A stretch of 64,000 bases of DNA from Hydrogenovibrio sp. 3SP14C1 (GCF_029625905.1 NZ_JARTLM010000005.1:124001-188000), one strand, 5' to 3'; shown: positions 54,807-64,000, counted from the first letter of the stretch. The notes: generated by a model from the letters alone, not told the origin. Translations and numbers: made by a program.

Positions 54807-56525
54807 TTAGTTTTGACCGAGTTTTTCCATAAGGAAGTTCATGAAGTCATCTGCCGGAATATCTTGAGATTTTTCATCCCGGCGATGTTTGTATTCAATT
54901 TCATTCTTATCCAGACCACGTTCACCGATAACGATGCGATGTGGAATTCCAATCAGCTCCATATCGTTGAACATCACGCCTGGGCGTTCCTTACGGTCGT
55001 CCAGCAGTACTTCAATGCCTTTGGCTGTCAGTTCGTTATAAAGCGCCATCACAGCTTCTTCCACGCGAGGGGATTTGTGCATTTGCATTGGTACAATACA
55101 CACTTGGAAAGGTGCGATGGCTTCTGGCCAGATAATGCCTTTGTCATCATAGTTCTGTTCGATAGCGGCTGCCACAACACGGGTGACGCCAATGCCATAA
55201 CATCCCATTTCCAGAATTTGAGCACGACTGTTTTCATTCAAGACCGTGGCGTTCAATGCTTCAGAATACTTGTTGCCCAATTGAAAAATGTGACCGACTT
55301 CAATTCCGCGACGGATTTCAATTTTACCTTTGCCGCAAGGGCTTGGGTCGCCTTTAACCACATTACGGATATCGGCCACTAACGTTGGTGTGGCATCTCT
55401 GTCCCAGTTCGCACCGGTAAAGTGGAACCCATCTTCGTTCGCACCGCAAACAAAATCGGCCATATGTGCCGCCGTGCGGTCGACAATAACTGGAATGCTT
55501 AAGTTGACCGGACCAATGGAGCCGGCTTTACAGCCCACGGCGTTTTGAATGTCTTCATCAGTGGCCATTTCAAAAGGTTCTGCCACTAAATCCAGTTTTT
55601 CTGCTTTAATTTCATTCAGATCATGGTCGCCGCGAATCACAAGGGCGACCACTGGATGGTCTTCTGTTGCACCTTTCACCACCAGCGTTTTCGCCACTTT
55701 CTTTTTCTTCAGTTGCAGGAAGTCACACACGTCTTCAATGCTGTGTTTGTTAGGCGTTTCAACTTTGGTTAATTCTTCTGATGCTACAGCGCGTTCTCCA
55801 CGAGGGGCGAGTGCTTCTGCCAGTTCAATGTTTGCGGCATAATCGGAATCGCTTGAGAAAGCGATGTCATCTTCCCCTGAATCCGCCAATACATGGAATT
55901 CATGAGAACCTTCTCCACCAATGGAACCGGTATCGGCTTGCACTGGACGGAAGTCTAAGCCTAAACGTGTGAAGATTCGATTGTAGGTGTCGTACATTTC
56001 TTCATAAGTTTCTTGCAGGCTGTCTTTGTCCATGTGGAACGAGTAGGCATCTTTCATAATGAATTCACGAGAGCGCATCACACCGAAACGAGGACGGATT
56101 TCATCACGGAACTTGGTTTGAATTTGATAGAAGTTGGCAGGCAGTTGTTTGTAACTGCGAATTTCTTTGCGCACTAAATCGGTAATGATTTCTTCATGTG
56201 TTGGGCCTAGCGCAAACTCTCGTTGATGACGGTCTTTAAAACGCAGCAGTTCAGGGCCATACGCTTCCGCTCGGCCTGATTCTTCCCAAAGCTCCATCGG
56301 TTGTACGACAGGCATTAAGACTTCTTGCGCAAGCGCCTTATTCATTTCTTCACGAACAATCGCTTCAACTTTGCGTAGGACACGTACCCCAAGAGGTAAC
56401 CAGTTATACAACCCGCCTGCCAGTGGGCGAATGATGCCGGCACGGAGCATAAGTTGGTGACTGATAACAACGGCGTCGGCTGGGGTTTCACGCGTGGTAG
56501 CAAGTAAAAGCGATGATGTTTTCAT
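54807..56525 (-). CDS. proS: Prolyl-tRNA synthetase
   Basis: 572 residues, bacterial-type class II ProRS. Motif 1 region [21 protein letters not shown], motif 2 ([25 protein letters not shown]), the YbaK-like editing insertion (about 230-380, with [20 protein letters not shown]), and motif 3 near [16 protein letters not shown]. The C-terminal anticodon domain ends near residue 572. It charges tRNA-Pro and edits mischarged Ala. Confidence 0.98.
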   Translation of the reverse strand: MKTSSLLLATTRETPADAVVISHQLMLRAGIIRPLAGGLYNWLPLGVRVLRKVEAIVREEMNKALAQEVLMPVVQPMELWEESGRAEAYGPELLRFKDRHQREFALGPTHEEIITDLVRKEIRSYKQLPANFYQIQTKFRDEIRPRFGVMRSREFIMKDAYSFHMDKDSLQETYEEMYDTYNRIFTRLGLDFRPVQADTGSIGGEGSHEFHVLADSGEDDIAFSSDSDYAANIELAEALAPRGERAVASEELTKVETPNKHSIEDVCDFLQLKKKKVAKTLVVKGATEDHPVVALVIRGDHDLNEIKAEKLDLVAEPFEMATDEDIQNAVGCKAGSIGPVNLSIPVIVDRTAAHMADFVCGANEDGFHFTGANWDRDATPTLVADIRNVVKGDPSPCGKGKIEIRRGIEVGHIFQLGNKYSEALNATVLNENSRAQILEMGCYGIGVTRVVAAAIEQNYDDKGIIWPEAIAPFQVCIVPMQMHKSPRVEEAVMALYNELTAKGIEVLLDDRKERPGVMFNDMELIGIPHRIVIGERGLDKNEIEYKHRRDEKSQDIPADDFMNFLMEKLGQN

Positions 56526-56627
56526 GGTTTAAATGAGACTCTTTAAATAACGTTTTAAAAAACGGCTATTTTAGCATGAATGGCATCTGCTTTAATTGAA
56601 AAGTGGCGCAGATGATTTAGGAATTAT

Positions 56628-57254
56628 TTAGCGCACATAACCAATGATGGCAATGAAATGACTAATGGAACCCGTCAGTACAAATAGGTGCCAGATGCCG
56701 TGTGCATGACGTAGGGTTTTTTTATGATCTAGAACGTAAAAAGTGATGCCGACAGTGTAAGCAATCCCTCCTGCGGTGAGCCAAAAAATACCTGCGGCAG
56801 GGAGGGCTTCTTTGAGCTCTGAGAAATCGACCACGACTAACCAGCCCATGATGAGGTAAATAGCGATTTGAATCAGTTCAATACGTTTTTTGAGGAGCAG
56901 GTCGAGACTGATGCCGATAAATGCCAGTGACCAGACAGCAATGAGCATATTGATGCCGCTGCCATCAATTAATGTGACTAAGGTAAAAGGGGTATAGGTT
57001 CCGGCAATCAGTAAATAAATGGCGACATGATCAAGTTTTTGAAATATACGTTTGGCGAAGGGGTCACGTAGACTGTGATAAAGCGTAGAAAAACTATAAA
57101 GCATGACTAACGTTAGACCGAATGTTAGAAAGCCGATAAACAGCAATAATCTTTGTTCATAAAAGCTGACCGTCATGAGAGCACCCAGCCCCATTAACGA
57201 AAAAATGGTGCCGATCAGGTGAGTAATGCTGTTAAATCTTTCTGAGTAATACAT
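56628..57254 (-). CDS. trhA: Hemolysin III/TrhA-family membrane protein (PAQR)
   Basis: 208 residues, seven membrane helices. SERFNSITHLIGTIFSLMG, YSFSTLYHSLRD and the C-terminal HAHGIWHLFVLTGSISHFIAI carry the conserved His and Asp/Ser residues of the metal site in PAQR proteins. The bacterial role is in membrane lipid homeostasis; haemolysis is historical naming. It lies about 100 bp downstream of the proS start on the same strand. Confidence 0.9.
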   Translation of the reverse strand: MYYSERFNSITHLIGTIFSLMGLGALMTVSFYEQRLLLFIGFLTFGLTLVMLYSFSTLYHSLRDPFAKRIFQKLDHVAIYLLIAGTYTPFTLVTLIDGSGINMLIAVWSLAFIGISLDLLLKKRIELIQIAIYLIMGWLVVVDFSELKEALPAAGIFWLTAGGIAYTVGITFYVLDHKKTLRHAHGIWHLFVLTGSISHFIAIIGYVR

Positions 57255-57376
57255 AACGCTTTAGCGACCTTTATAAACTAGCATCGGTTTAAAATGTGAT
57301 ATGAGTGTAACAAAGTGTTAAGTATTAAGCACTAAGAAATCATATGATTAAATCTTCTATTTAAAGTCAAAAATAG

Positions 57377-57386
57377 CCAGGCCTGG
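57377..57386. repeat. CCAGGCCTGG palindrome, copy 13
   Basis: Exact copy in AAAAATAG-core-TCATTTTT, 29 bp after the DUF1275 stop on the minus strand, so terminator-like for that gene. Confidence 0.88.
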
Positions 57387-57415
57387 TCATTTTTATCAGG
57401 CGCGAAGAGGTTGGT

Positions 57416-58105
57416 TTATCGTTGTTGGGCTTTTGAGGTGGTGCTGAGATAATGAAAATAGAGTAAGGCGAGCACACCATTCGATATGGCAGGTATCGCC
57501 AAGGCCAAATAATCGAAACTTTGAAAGCCTAAAATCCCCAAAAACCCACCAAGAATAAATCCGGCTAAAATGCAAAAGAGTAGCCAAGCTTTCCAATTAA
57601 AGGGGGTTTTGTTTTTAAAACGGTGTGCCAGATGAACCCCTATATCGGTTGAAATGCCAGTGATATGGGTGGTGCGAACTTGTAGTCCTTTGTAGCTAGC
57701 AACCATGGCATTTTGCAAACCACAGGCAATGGCACTGAAAATGAGCGCCAGCGTACTGAAATAAAATGCAAGCAGGGTCGATAATAATAAAGCAAGGCTA
57801 TTGATTAACAAAGCCACTCCATAACTTCTATCTTCTTGGTATTGACTGTGGCCGATAATCAATCCCGATAAGAATGCCCCGCCAATAAAGCTGAGCAGAA
57901 TTAACAAGCTGGTGATTAAAGTTTGCCATTCAAAATAAAATCCGCTTTCACTGATATGAGATGCGATACCGGTCATTTGGCTGACAGGCATACCAAATTC
58001 AATCAACATAATGCTGTTGATGTAACCGGCGATGGCAGCCATCATAAACGCAATGACAAAGACCTTTGGTTTGGAATATTCTGTGGCGGTAGCGGGGTAA
58101 GGCAT
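57416..58105 (-). CDS. DUF1275 (YoaK)-family membrane protein
   Basis: 229 residues with about six helices. AGYINSIMLIEFGMPVSQMTG and CGLQNAMVASYKGLQVRTTHITGISTDIG are the family signature. The function is unknown. It ends near a CCAGGCCTGG element. Confidence 0.88.
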   Translation of the reverse strand: MPYPATATEYSKPKVFVIAFMMAAIAGYINSIMLIEFGMPVSQMTGIASHISESGFYFEWQTLITSLLILLSFIGGAFLSGLIIGHSQYQEDRSYGVALLINSLALLLSTLLAFYFSTLALIFSAIACGLQNAMVASYKGLQVRTTHITGISTDIGVHLAHRFKNKTPFNWKAWLLFCILAGFILGGFLGILGFQSFDYLALAIPAISNGVLALLYFHYLSTTSKAQQR

Positions 58106-58191
58106 ATTTTTCTGTATGTTTGATATTAATTATTAATATTAATAGGTTATTAAAATAATATAAAGTTAATTATTCGCTTGTGTTGAAATGG

Positions 58192-58737
58192 TTAGTCTAC
58201 CAACCAGTGGCCGACGTAAGCGAAGATGCCGATCATAATGCCGGTTAAAAATTGAGCGTGTACCAAGTAAGAAAATTTCTTGAGCTGTTTTGGCGAGAAC
58301 TTCCAACGGAGGAAAAAACCGAAAACGCCTTGCCAGATCAATAAAATCATCACGACTTGAAATAACACAATTTCGAAATGAAACCCAACCATGGCAATAT
58401 GCAGAAAGGTAACGGCTAAAGTCGCAACCCCGACATAAACATGTGTGCGGTCAAGCGGGATTAATATTTTTTGAACCAAGCTTTGGGTTGGCTCATACAC
58501 AACATTAGGTAATATTCGGTCTTGTAGGGCACCTTTTACAAATAATAATTTGAGTAGGGTGCGGGCATAAATAAACAGCAATAGCCATAAAGCGATTTCA
58601 CCAAAGCTTTCACCAATTTCAGAGAGAAATGTTTCTGATTCTTGGGGCGGAAGGGTGTTTCGGGCATATAAAAAATAGACGATAGACAGTCCAAAAACTG
58701 ATAGCGTATAGAGAATGATGCCATTAAAAGATTTCAT
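58192..58737 (-). CDS. Integral membrane protein, possible b-type cytochrome-like
   Basis: 181 residues with about five helices. Several His lie within or at the ends of helices (RTHVYVGVATLAVTFLHIAMVGFHF and LVHAQFLTGIMIGIFAYVGHWLVD), compatible with haem b ligation as in ferric-reductase-like membrane domains. That is an inference from His spacing; the family is not recognised. It is 31 bp downstream of the lipoprotein gene on the same strand. Confidence 0.65.
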   Translation of the reverse strand: MKSFNGIILYTLSVFGLSIVYFLYARNTLPPQESETFLSEIGESFGEIALWLLLFIYARTLLKLLFVKGALQDRILPNVVYEPTQSLVQKILIPLDRTHVYVGVATLAVTFLHIAMVGFHFEIVLFQVVMILLIWQGVFGFFLRWKFSPKQLKKFSYLVHAQFLTGIMIGIFAYVGHWLVD

Positions 58738-58768
58738 GTTAGTGCTTTAAGGTGTCTACTAAGAAGGA

Positions 58769-58972
58769 TTATTTGTCGTATCTGTCTTTACAACGCTGAA
58801 TAGCATCCCAGTAAGCTTTATTATCTTTCGGGTTATCTTTTGTGGTGTCCCAATAAGCACTGGCTTTGGCTTTACAGTCATCTAACTCTGGGTTGCCACA
58901 ACCTGTCATCAAAGCAGAAAAGCTGGATAAAAAGAAGGTGATAAAAACGGTACGAAGCATGATTGGATTCAT
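58769..58972 (-). CDS. Small lipoprotein, unknown
   Basis: 67 residues. Hydrophobic signal (TVFITFFLSSFSALMTG) with lipobox LMTGC, so Cys25 should be lipidated. The mature part is charged with YWDTTKDNPKDNKAYWDAIQRC, an imperfect repeat of YWD plus basic residues. Function unknown. It precedes the membrane protein gene and may be co-transcribed. Confidence 0.68.
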   Translation of the reverse strand: MNPIMLRTVFITFFLSSFSALMTGCGNPELDDCKAKASAYWDTTKDNPKDNKAYWDAIQRCKDRYDK

Positions 58973-59239
58973 GGGCTTTACTCTTATAGATTATGTTGAA
59001 AATAAAGTTTAACAAATCTTCATACGTGAACAAGTACTTTTACTCATTTTTTGTGGGTTGATTTCTTTACAGAAAAAGGTAATTTTAGTTTTGATGACTG
59101 GATTCCATGCATTTAATTAGAGGAATGGCTGTGTTTTCAGTATGATAACGCCAGAAATGAAATTTAACACGATAGGAATGACCGTATTTGTCGATGAAGG
59201 CATGGGAGCTTCTATTTGATTTGTACCAGGAGTGCACAA

Positions 59240-60598
59240 ATGCATCAGGCGCACCAAGAAGAAAGAGATTGGACGCAACGTTACACGGATTTTTTGGAAG
59301 GGAAGCCTTCTCGTGAAGCTCGAATCGTTTATCAACGAGATCGCGCACGGGTGATCCATTCCGCTTCTTTTCGACGGTTACAGGCCAAAACGCAGATTTT
59401 TGGATTGAATGAATCGGATTTTTACCGAACTCGATTAACGCATTCAATGGAAGTGGCGCAAATCGGCTCTGGGTTGGTTGAACAACTCATTACCGTGGGG
59501 GATGGTAAGGCGTACATGGATTGGTTGCCGTCTTTCTATCTAATTGAAGCGATTTGTCTAGCGCATGACTTAGGTCACCCGCCTTATGGTCATGGCGGTG
59601 AAGTGGCGTTGAATTATATGATGCGTCGTCATGGTGGCTTTGAAGGTAACGCGCAAACCTTACGGATTTTATCTCGACTTGGAGAATATACACCGAAAAA
59701 CGGGATTGATTTGTCTCGTCGGGCGACATTAGGCGTGCTGAAGTATCCTGCTATTTATGATGATGTAGTGGCATTGAATAAAGATTATCAGATTCAGATG
59801 CAGGAAAAAGACGCGTTTGATTTCCGCACCTTAGATATGAGCCGCTGGTACCCACCTAAAGCCAGCGTGTATTTAGAAGAAAAAGAACAATTCGACTGGG
59901 TGCTGGGGATGTTTTCTGAGGCAGATAAAACGTTATTTACCCAATTGAAGCCGGATGAAAAAGGCTTTCATAAAACTCAATATAAAGCGTTGGACACCAC
60001 GGTTATGGAACTGGCAGACGATATTGCCTATGGTATTCATGACTTGGAAGATGCCGTTGCCATGGGAATGGTTTCTCGTGATTTATGGCAAGCTGAAGTG
60101 ATGGAAAACCCGGTTTTCAAACAGTATCCATTATGGGATAACACCATGTCTGAACGATTATTTAGTTCACGCTCAAAAGATCGAAAACATGCCATCAGTA
60201 AAATGGTCGGGATTATGGTGGAAAGTATCTATATGGACGAAAATACGGTTTTTGAACACCCTCTATTACGTTACCAAGCTAAGTTAGGTGACTCGGAGAT
60301 GGCCGTTCTCGAACTGTTGAAGAGATTTGTTTATGTGCATGTAATCACCTTGCCGGAAGTGAAGGGAATGGAGTATAAGGGCCAGTTGATTGTGTTGGAT
60401 TTATTTAAATCACTACGCGCTAACCCTGAAGCTTTGTTGCCACGCAATACCTATGAAAAATTTGTCAGTTCAGAATCAGAAAGAGAGCAACTCAGAGTGC
60501 TTTCTGATTATATTGCGGGTATGACCAATACCTATGCTTCAAGGATGTATGAGAAGTTTTTTACGGCCTCTCAAGGATCTATTTTCGACCGTATTTAA
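59240..60598 (+). CDS. dgt: dGTP triphosphohydrolase (anti-phage dNTPase type)
   Basis: 452 residues. ATG 59240 is chosen because CAGGAG lies 8 bp upstream and the family N-terminus HQEERDWTQRYTDFLEGKPSREA follows; the frame extends further upstream without support. HD-domain metal ligands: His in TRLTHSMEVAQIG, His-Asp in LAHDLGHPPYGHGGE, and Asp in ADDIAYGIHDLEDAV. It converts dNTP to nucleoside and triphosphate. Homologues are housekeeping dGTPases, and a related branch depletes dNTPs against phage; no defence genes flank it here. It ends against the GGDEF-EAL gene, overlapping it by 4 bp. Confidence 0.92.
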   Translation: MHQAHQEERDWTQRYTDFLEGKPSREARIVYQRDRARVIHSASFRRLQAKTQIFGLNESDFYRTRLTHSMEVAQIGSGLVEQLITVGDGKAYMDWLPSFYLIEAICLAHDLGHPPYGHGGEVALNYMMRRHGGFEGNAQTLRILSRLGEYTPKNGIDLSRRATLGVLKYPAIYDDVVALNKDYQIQMQEKDAFDFRTLDMSRWYPPKASVYLEEKEQFDWVLGMFSEADKTLFTQLKPDEKGFHKTQYKALDTTVMELADDIAYGIHDLEDAVAMGMVSRDLWQAEVMENPVFKQYPLWDNTMSERLFSSRSKDRKHAISKMVGIMVESIYMDENTVFEHPLLRYQAKLGDSEMAVLELLKRFVYVHVITLPEVKGMEYKGQLIVLDLFKSLRANPEALLPRNTYEKFVSSESEREQLRVLSDYIAGMTNTYASRMYEKFFTASQGSIFDRI

Positions 60599-62889
60599 AG
60601 TTTTCCGAGTTTTCCAATAGGGGTGGTTTTTAGATAAACTTCCAGTTGTGAATAGCTGAGTGGTCTGGAAAAGTAATATCCTTGATAAATATCACAGCCA
60701 AATTGCGCAAGCACTTCGGCTTGAGCCTCTCTTTCGACTCCCTCGGCCACCGTTTGCATATTCAGTTTTTGCGCGATTTCAATGATGTTTTCAACCAGTC
60801 CGTGATTTTTTTCTTCTTGTACTACATCATCGATAAAGCTCTTATCGATCTTAAGTTCATTAAGAGGTAGCGTTCTCAACAAGCTTAGAGATGAAAAACC
60901 GGTACCAAAATCATCCATGGAAAGCATGATTCCATACGACTTTAGTTTCTCCAAAATGTTTATAACAAAGTCCAACTCTTCCATAAAAATGGACTCCGTT
61001 ACCTCAATCATAATTGATTCTGGTTTAATGGCGCTCTCATCAATCAGTCGGGTAACGTCCTCGTAAAATCCAATAGACATAAATTGACGAACGGAAATGT
61101 TGATAGACACTTGAAAAGTTTCTTGTAACTGTTGTTGTAATCGCCCCATTTCCGAAAGGGTTAAATAAGCAATGTGTCGTCCTAATTCAGGCATGATTCC
61201 CGTTTCTTCCGCAATGGGGATAAAAGTGCAAGGAGGAACCTCACCCAACGTTTTATTGTGCCATCGAACCAAAGCCTCTACACCAATAAGTTCTTTCTTT
61301 ACGTTGAGTTGTGGTTGATAGGCAATGGTAATTTCATTATCGTGAATCGCCTGTTTCAATAAATGTTCGATTAACACTTTTTGTAAAGCACCTTCACGTA
61401 AGTGATCTGAAAAGTGGGCAAAAGTGTTTTTATGTTTTTTCGCGTCATACATTGCCAGATCGGCATAACTTAACAGTGTTTGGAGGTCATCTGTATCACT
61501 GGGATAAGAGGCCATTCCGATACTGGCACCTACATTAAAACTCATGTCCTTTATGATTAGAGGGGCAGCAAGTGATGCAATGACTTGTTCGGCAAAGAAA
61601 GAAAGCCGTGTTTTGACCGGGAGTTTGATAAAGACAAATTCATCACCACCGAAGCGAATTAACCAACCTTGGTTGCCAAGAACTTTTTTAAAACGATTTG
61701 CGACTTCCGTCAGAACTTGATCTCCAATTTCATGACCAAAATTATCATTAATGTCTTTAAAATTATCTAAATCTAAAAATAATAAATCATAATGATTATT
61801 CGGGTTTGACAGTTGATCTTTCAATTCGACATCAAGGTATTCCCGGTTTGGTAGGCCTGTTAACCGGTCATGCGTTAATTGATGCACCAATTTTTGTTTC
61901 GTCTCTTTCTCATTGCGCGCAATGATTCTAAATAACTGATAAATCAAAATCATCACAACGAAAAATATTAAAAAATAAATAAGAATGGTTTCTGAGACAT
62001 CTCTGTATAGTTTTGTTTTGTCTTCAAACAGAACATACCAAATCTGATAATAAGGGTCGTAGATTGTTGACGCCGAAACTTCATTCATTGTGTTTACAGA
62101 GTAAAACTCTAAGAAAGTGGTTTTTGTTCGTTTTTTGACGTCTTCAATGGACAAGTTATATTCTTTTTTAAAATATTGATTGACGTTTTTTAAGGTTTGA
62201 TCAGATATTGGCTCACGATACAATTTTGGATAAGCATCGTTAGAAAAGCCAGTTAGTAAGACTCGGTTCTTGGTGATATCATTTACAACCAAAATGTTAC
62301 GGTTTTTCAAAGTATATTCTTTATTAACAAACCCTTTTTTTCCTAACCTTAATCCCGCTGTCATCACGGCTAACACGTTACCCTGAGAGTCACGGAGCGA
62401 TTTTCGTATTGGAATGACCCATTCATTAAGGGGGGTAAAAAAATAGGTCTTTCCAATGACCATTCTGTCGCTTTGGAGCGCTCTCGCAAAACTGTCTTTA
62501 GTGGCCGCAAGAGTTTTAAGATTCGGGGTGTTTTCTTGTTTAATGTTGGAGCTACTAGCAAGAATGCTACCATTCGGATAAAAAATACCAAACCCATTTA
62601 AGGTAGGCATTAGCTCTAGCGTTTTGTCGAGAATTTTTTGGGCGGCTTCTTTATTTAGATAGATATTGTTTTCAAGTAATCGAGCCCCGAGGACTTGCAA
62701 GGTAAGTTCTTTTTCAGCGAGCGAGGCATGCGCCATTTTTGATAAGAACGTTGTGTCCACTAAAAGGTGGTCGCGCAGTTCTTTTTTTTCGTGCTGAAAA
62801 GTATTGATTGATAACCAAATTAACAAGCCTAAGCTGCTGATAGAAATTAGGTAAAACAAGCTCCAGATATTGGCTTTAATTTGGTTCAT
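60595..62889 (-). CDS. Membrane GGDEF-EAL protein with periplasmic sensor
   Basis: 764 residues. Helix about 12-30, periplasmic dCache-like sensor (about 35-295), second helix (about 300-320), GGDEF domain (about 335-500; IRFGGDEFVFI, intact) and EAL domain (about 515-760). The EAL catalytic residues are all seen: EALVRW, NISVRQF, EVTESIF, DDFGTGFSSLSLL, KIDKSFIDD and AEGVE. The EAL half should therefore degrade c-di-GMP; the GGDEF half may make it or bind GTP. It senses a periplasmic ligand, possibly an amino acid or organic acid. Convergent with dgt. Confidence 0.93.
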   Translation of the reverse strand: MNQIKANIWSLFYLISISSLGLLIWLSINTFQHEKKELRDHLLVDTTFLSKMAHASLAEKELTLQVLGARLLENNIYLNKEAAQKILDKTLELMPTLNGFGIFYPNGSILASSSNIKQENTPNLKTLAATKDSFARALQSDRMVIGKTYFFTPLNEWVIPIRKSLRDSQGNVLAVMTAGLRLGKKGFVNKEYTLKNRNILVVNDITKNRVLLTGFSNDAYPKLYREPISDQTLKNVNQYFKKEYNLSIEDVKKRTKTTFLEFYSVNTMNEVSASTIYDPYYQIWYVLFEDKTKLYRDVSETILIYFLIFFVVMILIYQLFRIIARNEKETKQKLVHQLTHDRLTGLPNREYLDVELKDQLSNPNNHYDLLFLDLDNFKDINDNFGHEIGDQVLTEVANRFKKVLGNQGWLIRFGGDEFVFIKLPVKTRLSFFAEQVIASLAAPLIIKDMSFNVGASIGMASYPSDTDDLQTLLSYADLAMYDAKKHKNTFAHFSDHLREGALQKVLIEHLLKQAIHDNEITIAYQPQLNVKKELIGVEALVRWHNKTLGEVPPCTFIPIAEETGIMPELGRHIAYLTLSEMGRLQQQLQETFQVSINISVRQFMSIGFYEDVTRLIDESAIKPESIMIEVTESIFMEELDFVINILEKLKSYGIMLSMDDFGTGFSSLSLLRTLPLNELKIDKSFIDDVVQEEKNHGLVENIIEIAQKLNMQTVAEGVEREAQAEVLAQFGCDIYQGYYFSRPLSYSQLEVYLKTTPIGKLGKL

Positions 62890-62997
62890 AAATGAAAAGT
62901 TCTATTTTGTAGATTCAATTGTTGAATGCAACTTTACCCTAATTGAAAAGATATTCAAGCATTATAAGAAGCTGCTTATCACCTTAGTTTTAGGGGG

Positions 62998-64000
62998 TTA
63001 ATGCTCCTGCACAGGAATGGTTTTAGGTAAATAATATTTTTTGGCTTTATTCGGTTTTGAAGGGGTTGAAAAATGCCCAGGCCTGGTTGTTTTTTCAGGC
63101 GACTCTATAAAGTGCTTTTGACGGTTTAATGCCCAATTTTTATGCTCGTTGACCAAGTCAGAATCCGTTTGATGTGTTTCCAAAGCCGTAATGATTTTTT
63201 GACTGAGGGCAGGGGTTTCGAGAGCATTTCCTAGAGCAACGCACAAGTTTCTTTGCCATTGTTCAAAGCCAATACGGCGAATAGGGGAGCCTTCAAGTTG
63301 TTTGAGAAAATCTTTTTCAGACCAGTGAAATAACTCAAGTAATGTGCTGGCATCTAGTAAGGAGTTGGCTTTGAAAGCAGTTTCATGCGTATCTTGGGTG
63401 AATTTATTCCAAGGGCAGACCAGTTGGCAGTCGTCACATCCATAGATACGGTTGCCCATTTTTTCTCGCAAAGACTCTGGAATGGAGCCTTTGTTTTCAA
63501 TGGTCAAATAAGAAATGCAGCGACGAGAGTCTACCACGCCATCTGCGACAATGGCTTGAGTCGGGCATTCTTGAATGCAAGCTGTACAAGGTCCGCAACC
63601 TTGTTTCTCAAAAGGAGGGTCAATGGGTAACGGAAGATTGGTATACAGCTCCCCTAAAAAAAACCAAGAGCCGGCGCGAGGATGAATGATTAAACTGTTT
63701 TTACCAATGAAACCAAGCCCGGCTTTTTCAGCTAACGGGCGCTCCAATACCGGCGCCGAGTCGCAAAATGCACGGTAGTGAAAGTCTTTTTCAACCGCTT
63801 GATTAATTTTTTCAGCCAGTTGTTGTAAGCGTTTTCGCATTAATTTGTGGTAATCCTTGTGCAACGCGTAACGGGAAATGTAAGCGTGGTCGCTGGCTTG
63901 CAGTTGCGTGATAGGGGACTGGGCTTCTGAATCAAAATAATTCATGCGAACACTGATGACTCTTCGGGTGCCGGGTTCCAACTCCTGCGGACGCGTGCGT
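62998..64000 (-). CDS. queG: Epoxyqueuosine reductase, 5' truncated
   Basis: About 334 residues visible; the frame is open to the window edge, so the N-terminus lies outside. LEPGTRRVISVRMNYF and AEKAGLGFIGKNSLIIHPRAGSWFFLGELY are typical. Two 4Fe-4S motifs: CGPCTACIQECPTQAI and CDDCQLVCPWNK with an upstream Cys (RRCISYLT). It uses cobalamin to reduce epoxyqueuosine to queuosine in tRNA. The last ~40 residues (ESPEKTTRPGHFSTPSKPNK onward) are polar and are read through an exact CCAGGCCTGG element with its A and T tracts. Confidence 0.95.
   Translation of the reverse strand, partial: RTRPQELEPGTRRVISVRMNYFDSEAQSPITQLQASDHAYISRYALHKDYHKLMRKRLQQLAEKINQAVEKDFHYRAFCDSAPVLERPLAEKAGLGFIGKNSLIIHPRAGSWFFLGELYTNLPLPIDPPFEKQGCGPCTACIQECPTQAIVADGVVDSRRCISYLTIENKGSIPESLREKMGNRIYGCDDCQLVCPWNKFTQDTHETAFKANSLLDASTLLELFHWSEKDFLKQLEGSPIRRIGFEQWQRNLCVALGNALETPALSQKIITALETHQTDSDLVNEHKNWALNRQKHFIESPEKTTRPGHFSTPSKPNKAKKYYLPKTIPVQEH
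63077..63086. repeat. CCAGGCCTGG palindrome, copy 14 (in queG tail)
   Basis: Exact copy in GAAAAATGC-core-TTGTTTTTT, inside the last codons of queG (Thr-Arg-Pro-Gly). It has full terminator-like flanks although it is coding. Confidence 0.88.

Noticed and set aside
54813-55382. 189-codon open frame on the plus strand within proS
   Set aside because: Antisense to a fully conserved ProRS; the translation is rich in Phe and His with no domain.
59085-59447. Minus-strand frames upstream of and inside dgt
   Set aside because: They overlap the conserved Dgt N-terminus and have no ribosome binding site or family features.
59240-60598. dgt as part of a defence island
   Set aside because: Its neighbours are a lipoprotein, membrane proteins and a c-di-GMP enzyme; no other defence or mobile genes are present.

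Overview
The window is a 64 kb piece of a gammaproteobacterial chromosome. Gene content and local order (nth with rnfABCDGE, metG, mrp, dcd, a purN/purM/DUF2066/hda block, and several c-di-GMP proteins) together with a GC content a little above 40% suggest a marine sulfur oxidiser of the Thiomicrospira/Hydrogenovibrio group. That placement is an inference from content, not a database match. I saw no rRNA, tRNA, CRISPR array, prophage or transposase.

Layout. 1-4.8 kb: the 3' end of mnmH, a ParA-type ATPase with a small basic partner, an acyl-CoA-dehydrogenase-like flavoprotein, and three small membrane proteins. 4.8-9.2 kb: a diguanylate cyclase, a methyltransferase, fklB, small unknowns and nth. 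9.2-17.0 kb (minus strand): the complete Rnf electron-transport complex with metG upstream. 17.4-22.2 kb (plus strand): a four-gene partner-switching/phosphorelay cluster made of a STAS protein, a receiver-PP2C-HATPase protein and two kinase-like proteins. 22.2-26.6 kb (minus): mrp, dcd, a DUF3108 protein, purN, purM. 26.9-31.3 kb (plus): a DUF2066 protein, hda, a TlpA-like thioredoxin, a PilZ protein and an outer-membrane barrel. 31.3-35.7 kb: rlmJ, rbgA, a cold-shock protein and small unknowns. 35.7-43.5 kb: a frameshifted porin, a DUF808 protein, a 7TM-DISM diguanylate cyclase, a split universal-stress-like gene and a broken P-type ATPase gene. 43.5-54.5 kb: transporters, an Ntn hydrolase, a Pcm/erythromycin-esterase fusion, a class-C beta-lactamase-like hydrolase, a CPBP protease and a small secreted peptide. 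54.8-64 kb: proS, membrane proteins, a dNTPase, a GGDEF-EAL protein and the 3' part of queG.

The strongest unexplained signal is a 10-bp palindrome, CCAGGCCTGG, found 11 times exactly and three more times with one loop base changed. Most copies lie within about 80 bp of a gene's 3' end and many are flanked by an A-tract on the left and a T-tract on the right, so they look like tiny bidirectional hairpin terminators with a GGCC loop. Others lie inside metG, rlmJ, purN, queG and a hydrolase gene, in different reading frames, so termination alone does not explain them. This resembles a highly iterated palindrome or uptake-type genome signature.

Other points of interest are the signalling cluster, with Glu at the receiver phosphorylation site of the phosphatase and no phospho-acceptor His in one kinase-like partner; a possible McdAB-like ParA/partner pair; and a decaying stretch in which three genes carry apparent single-base deletions and one also has a nonsense codon.
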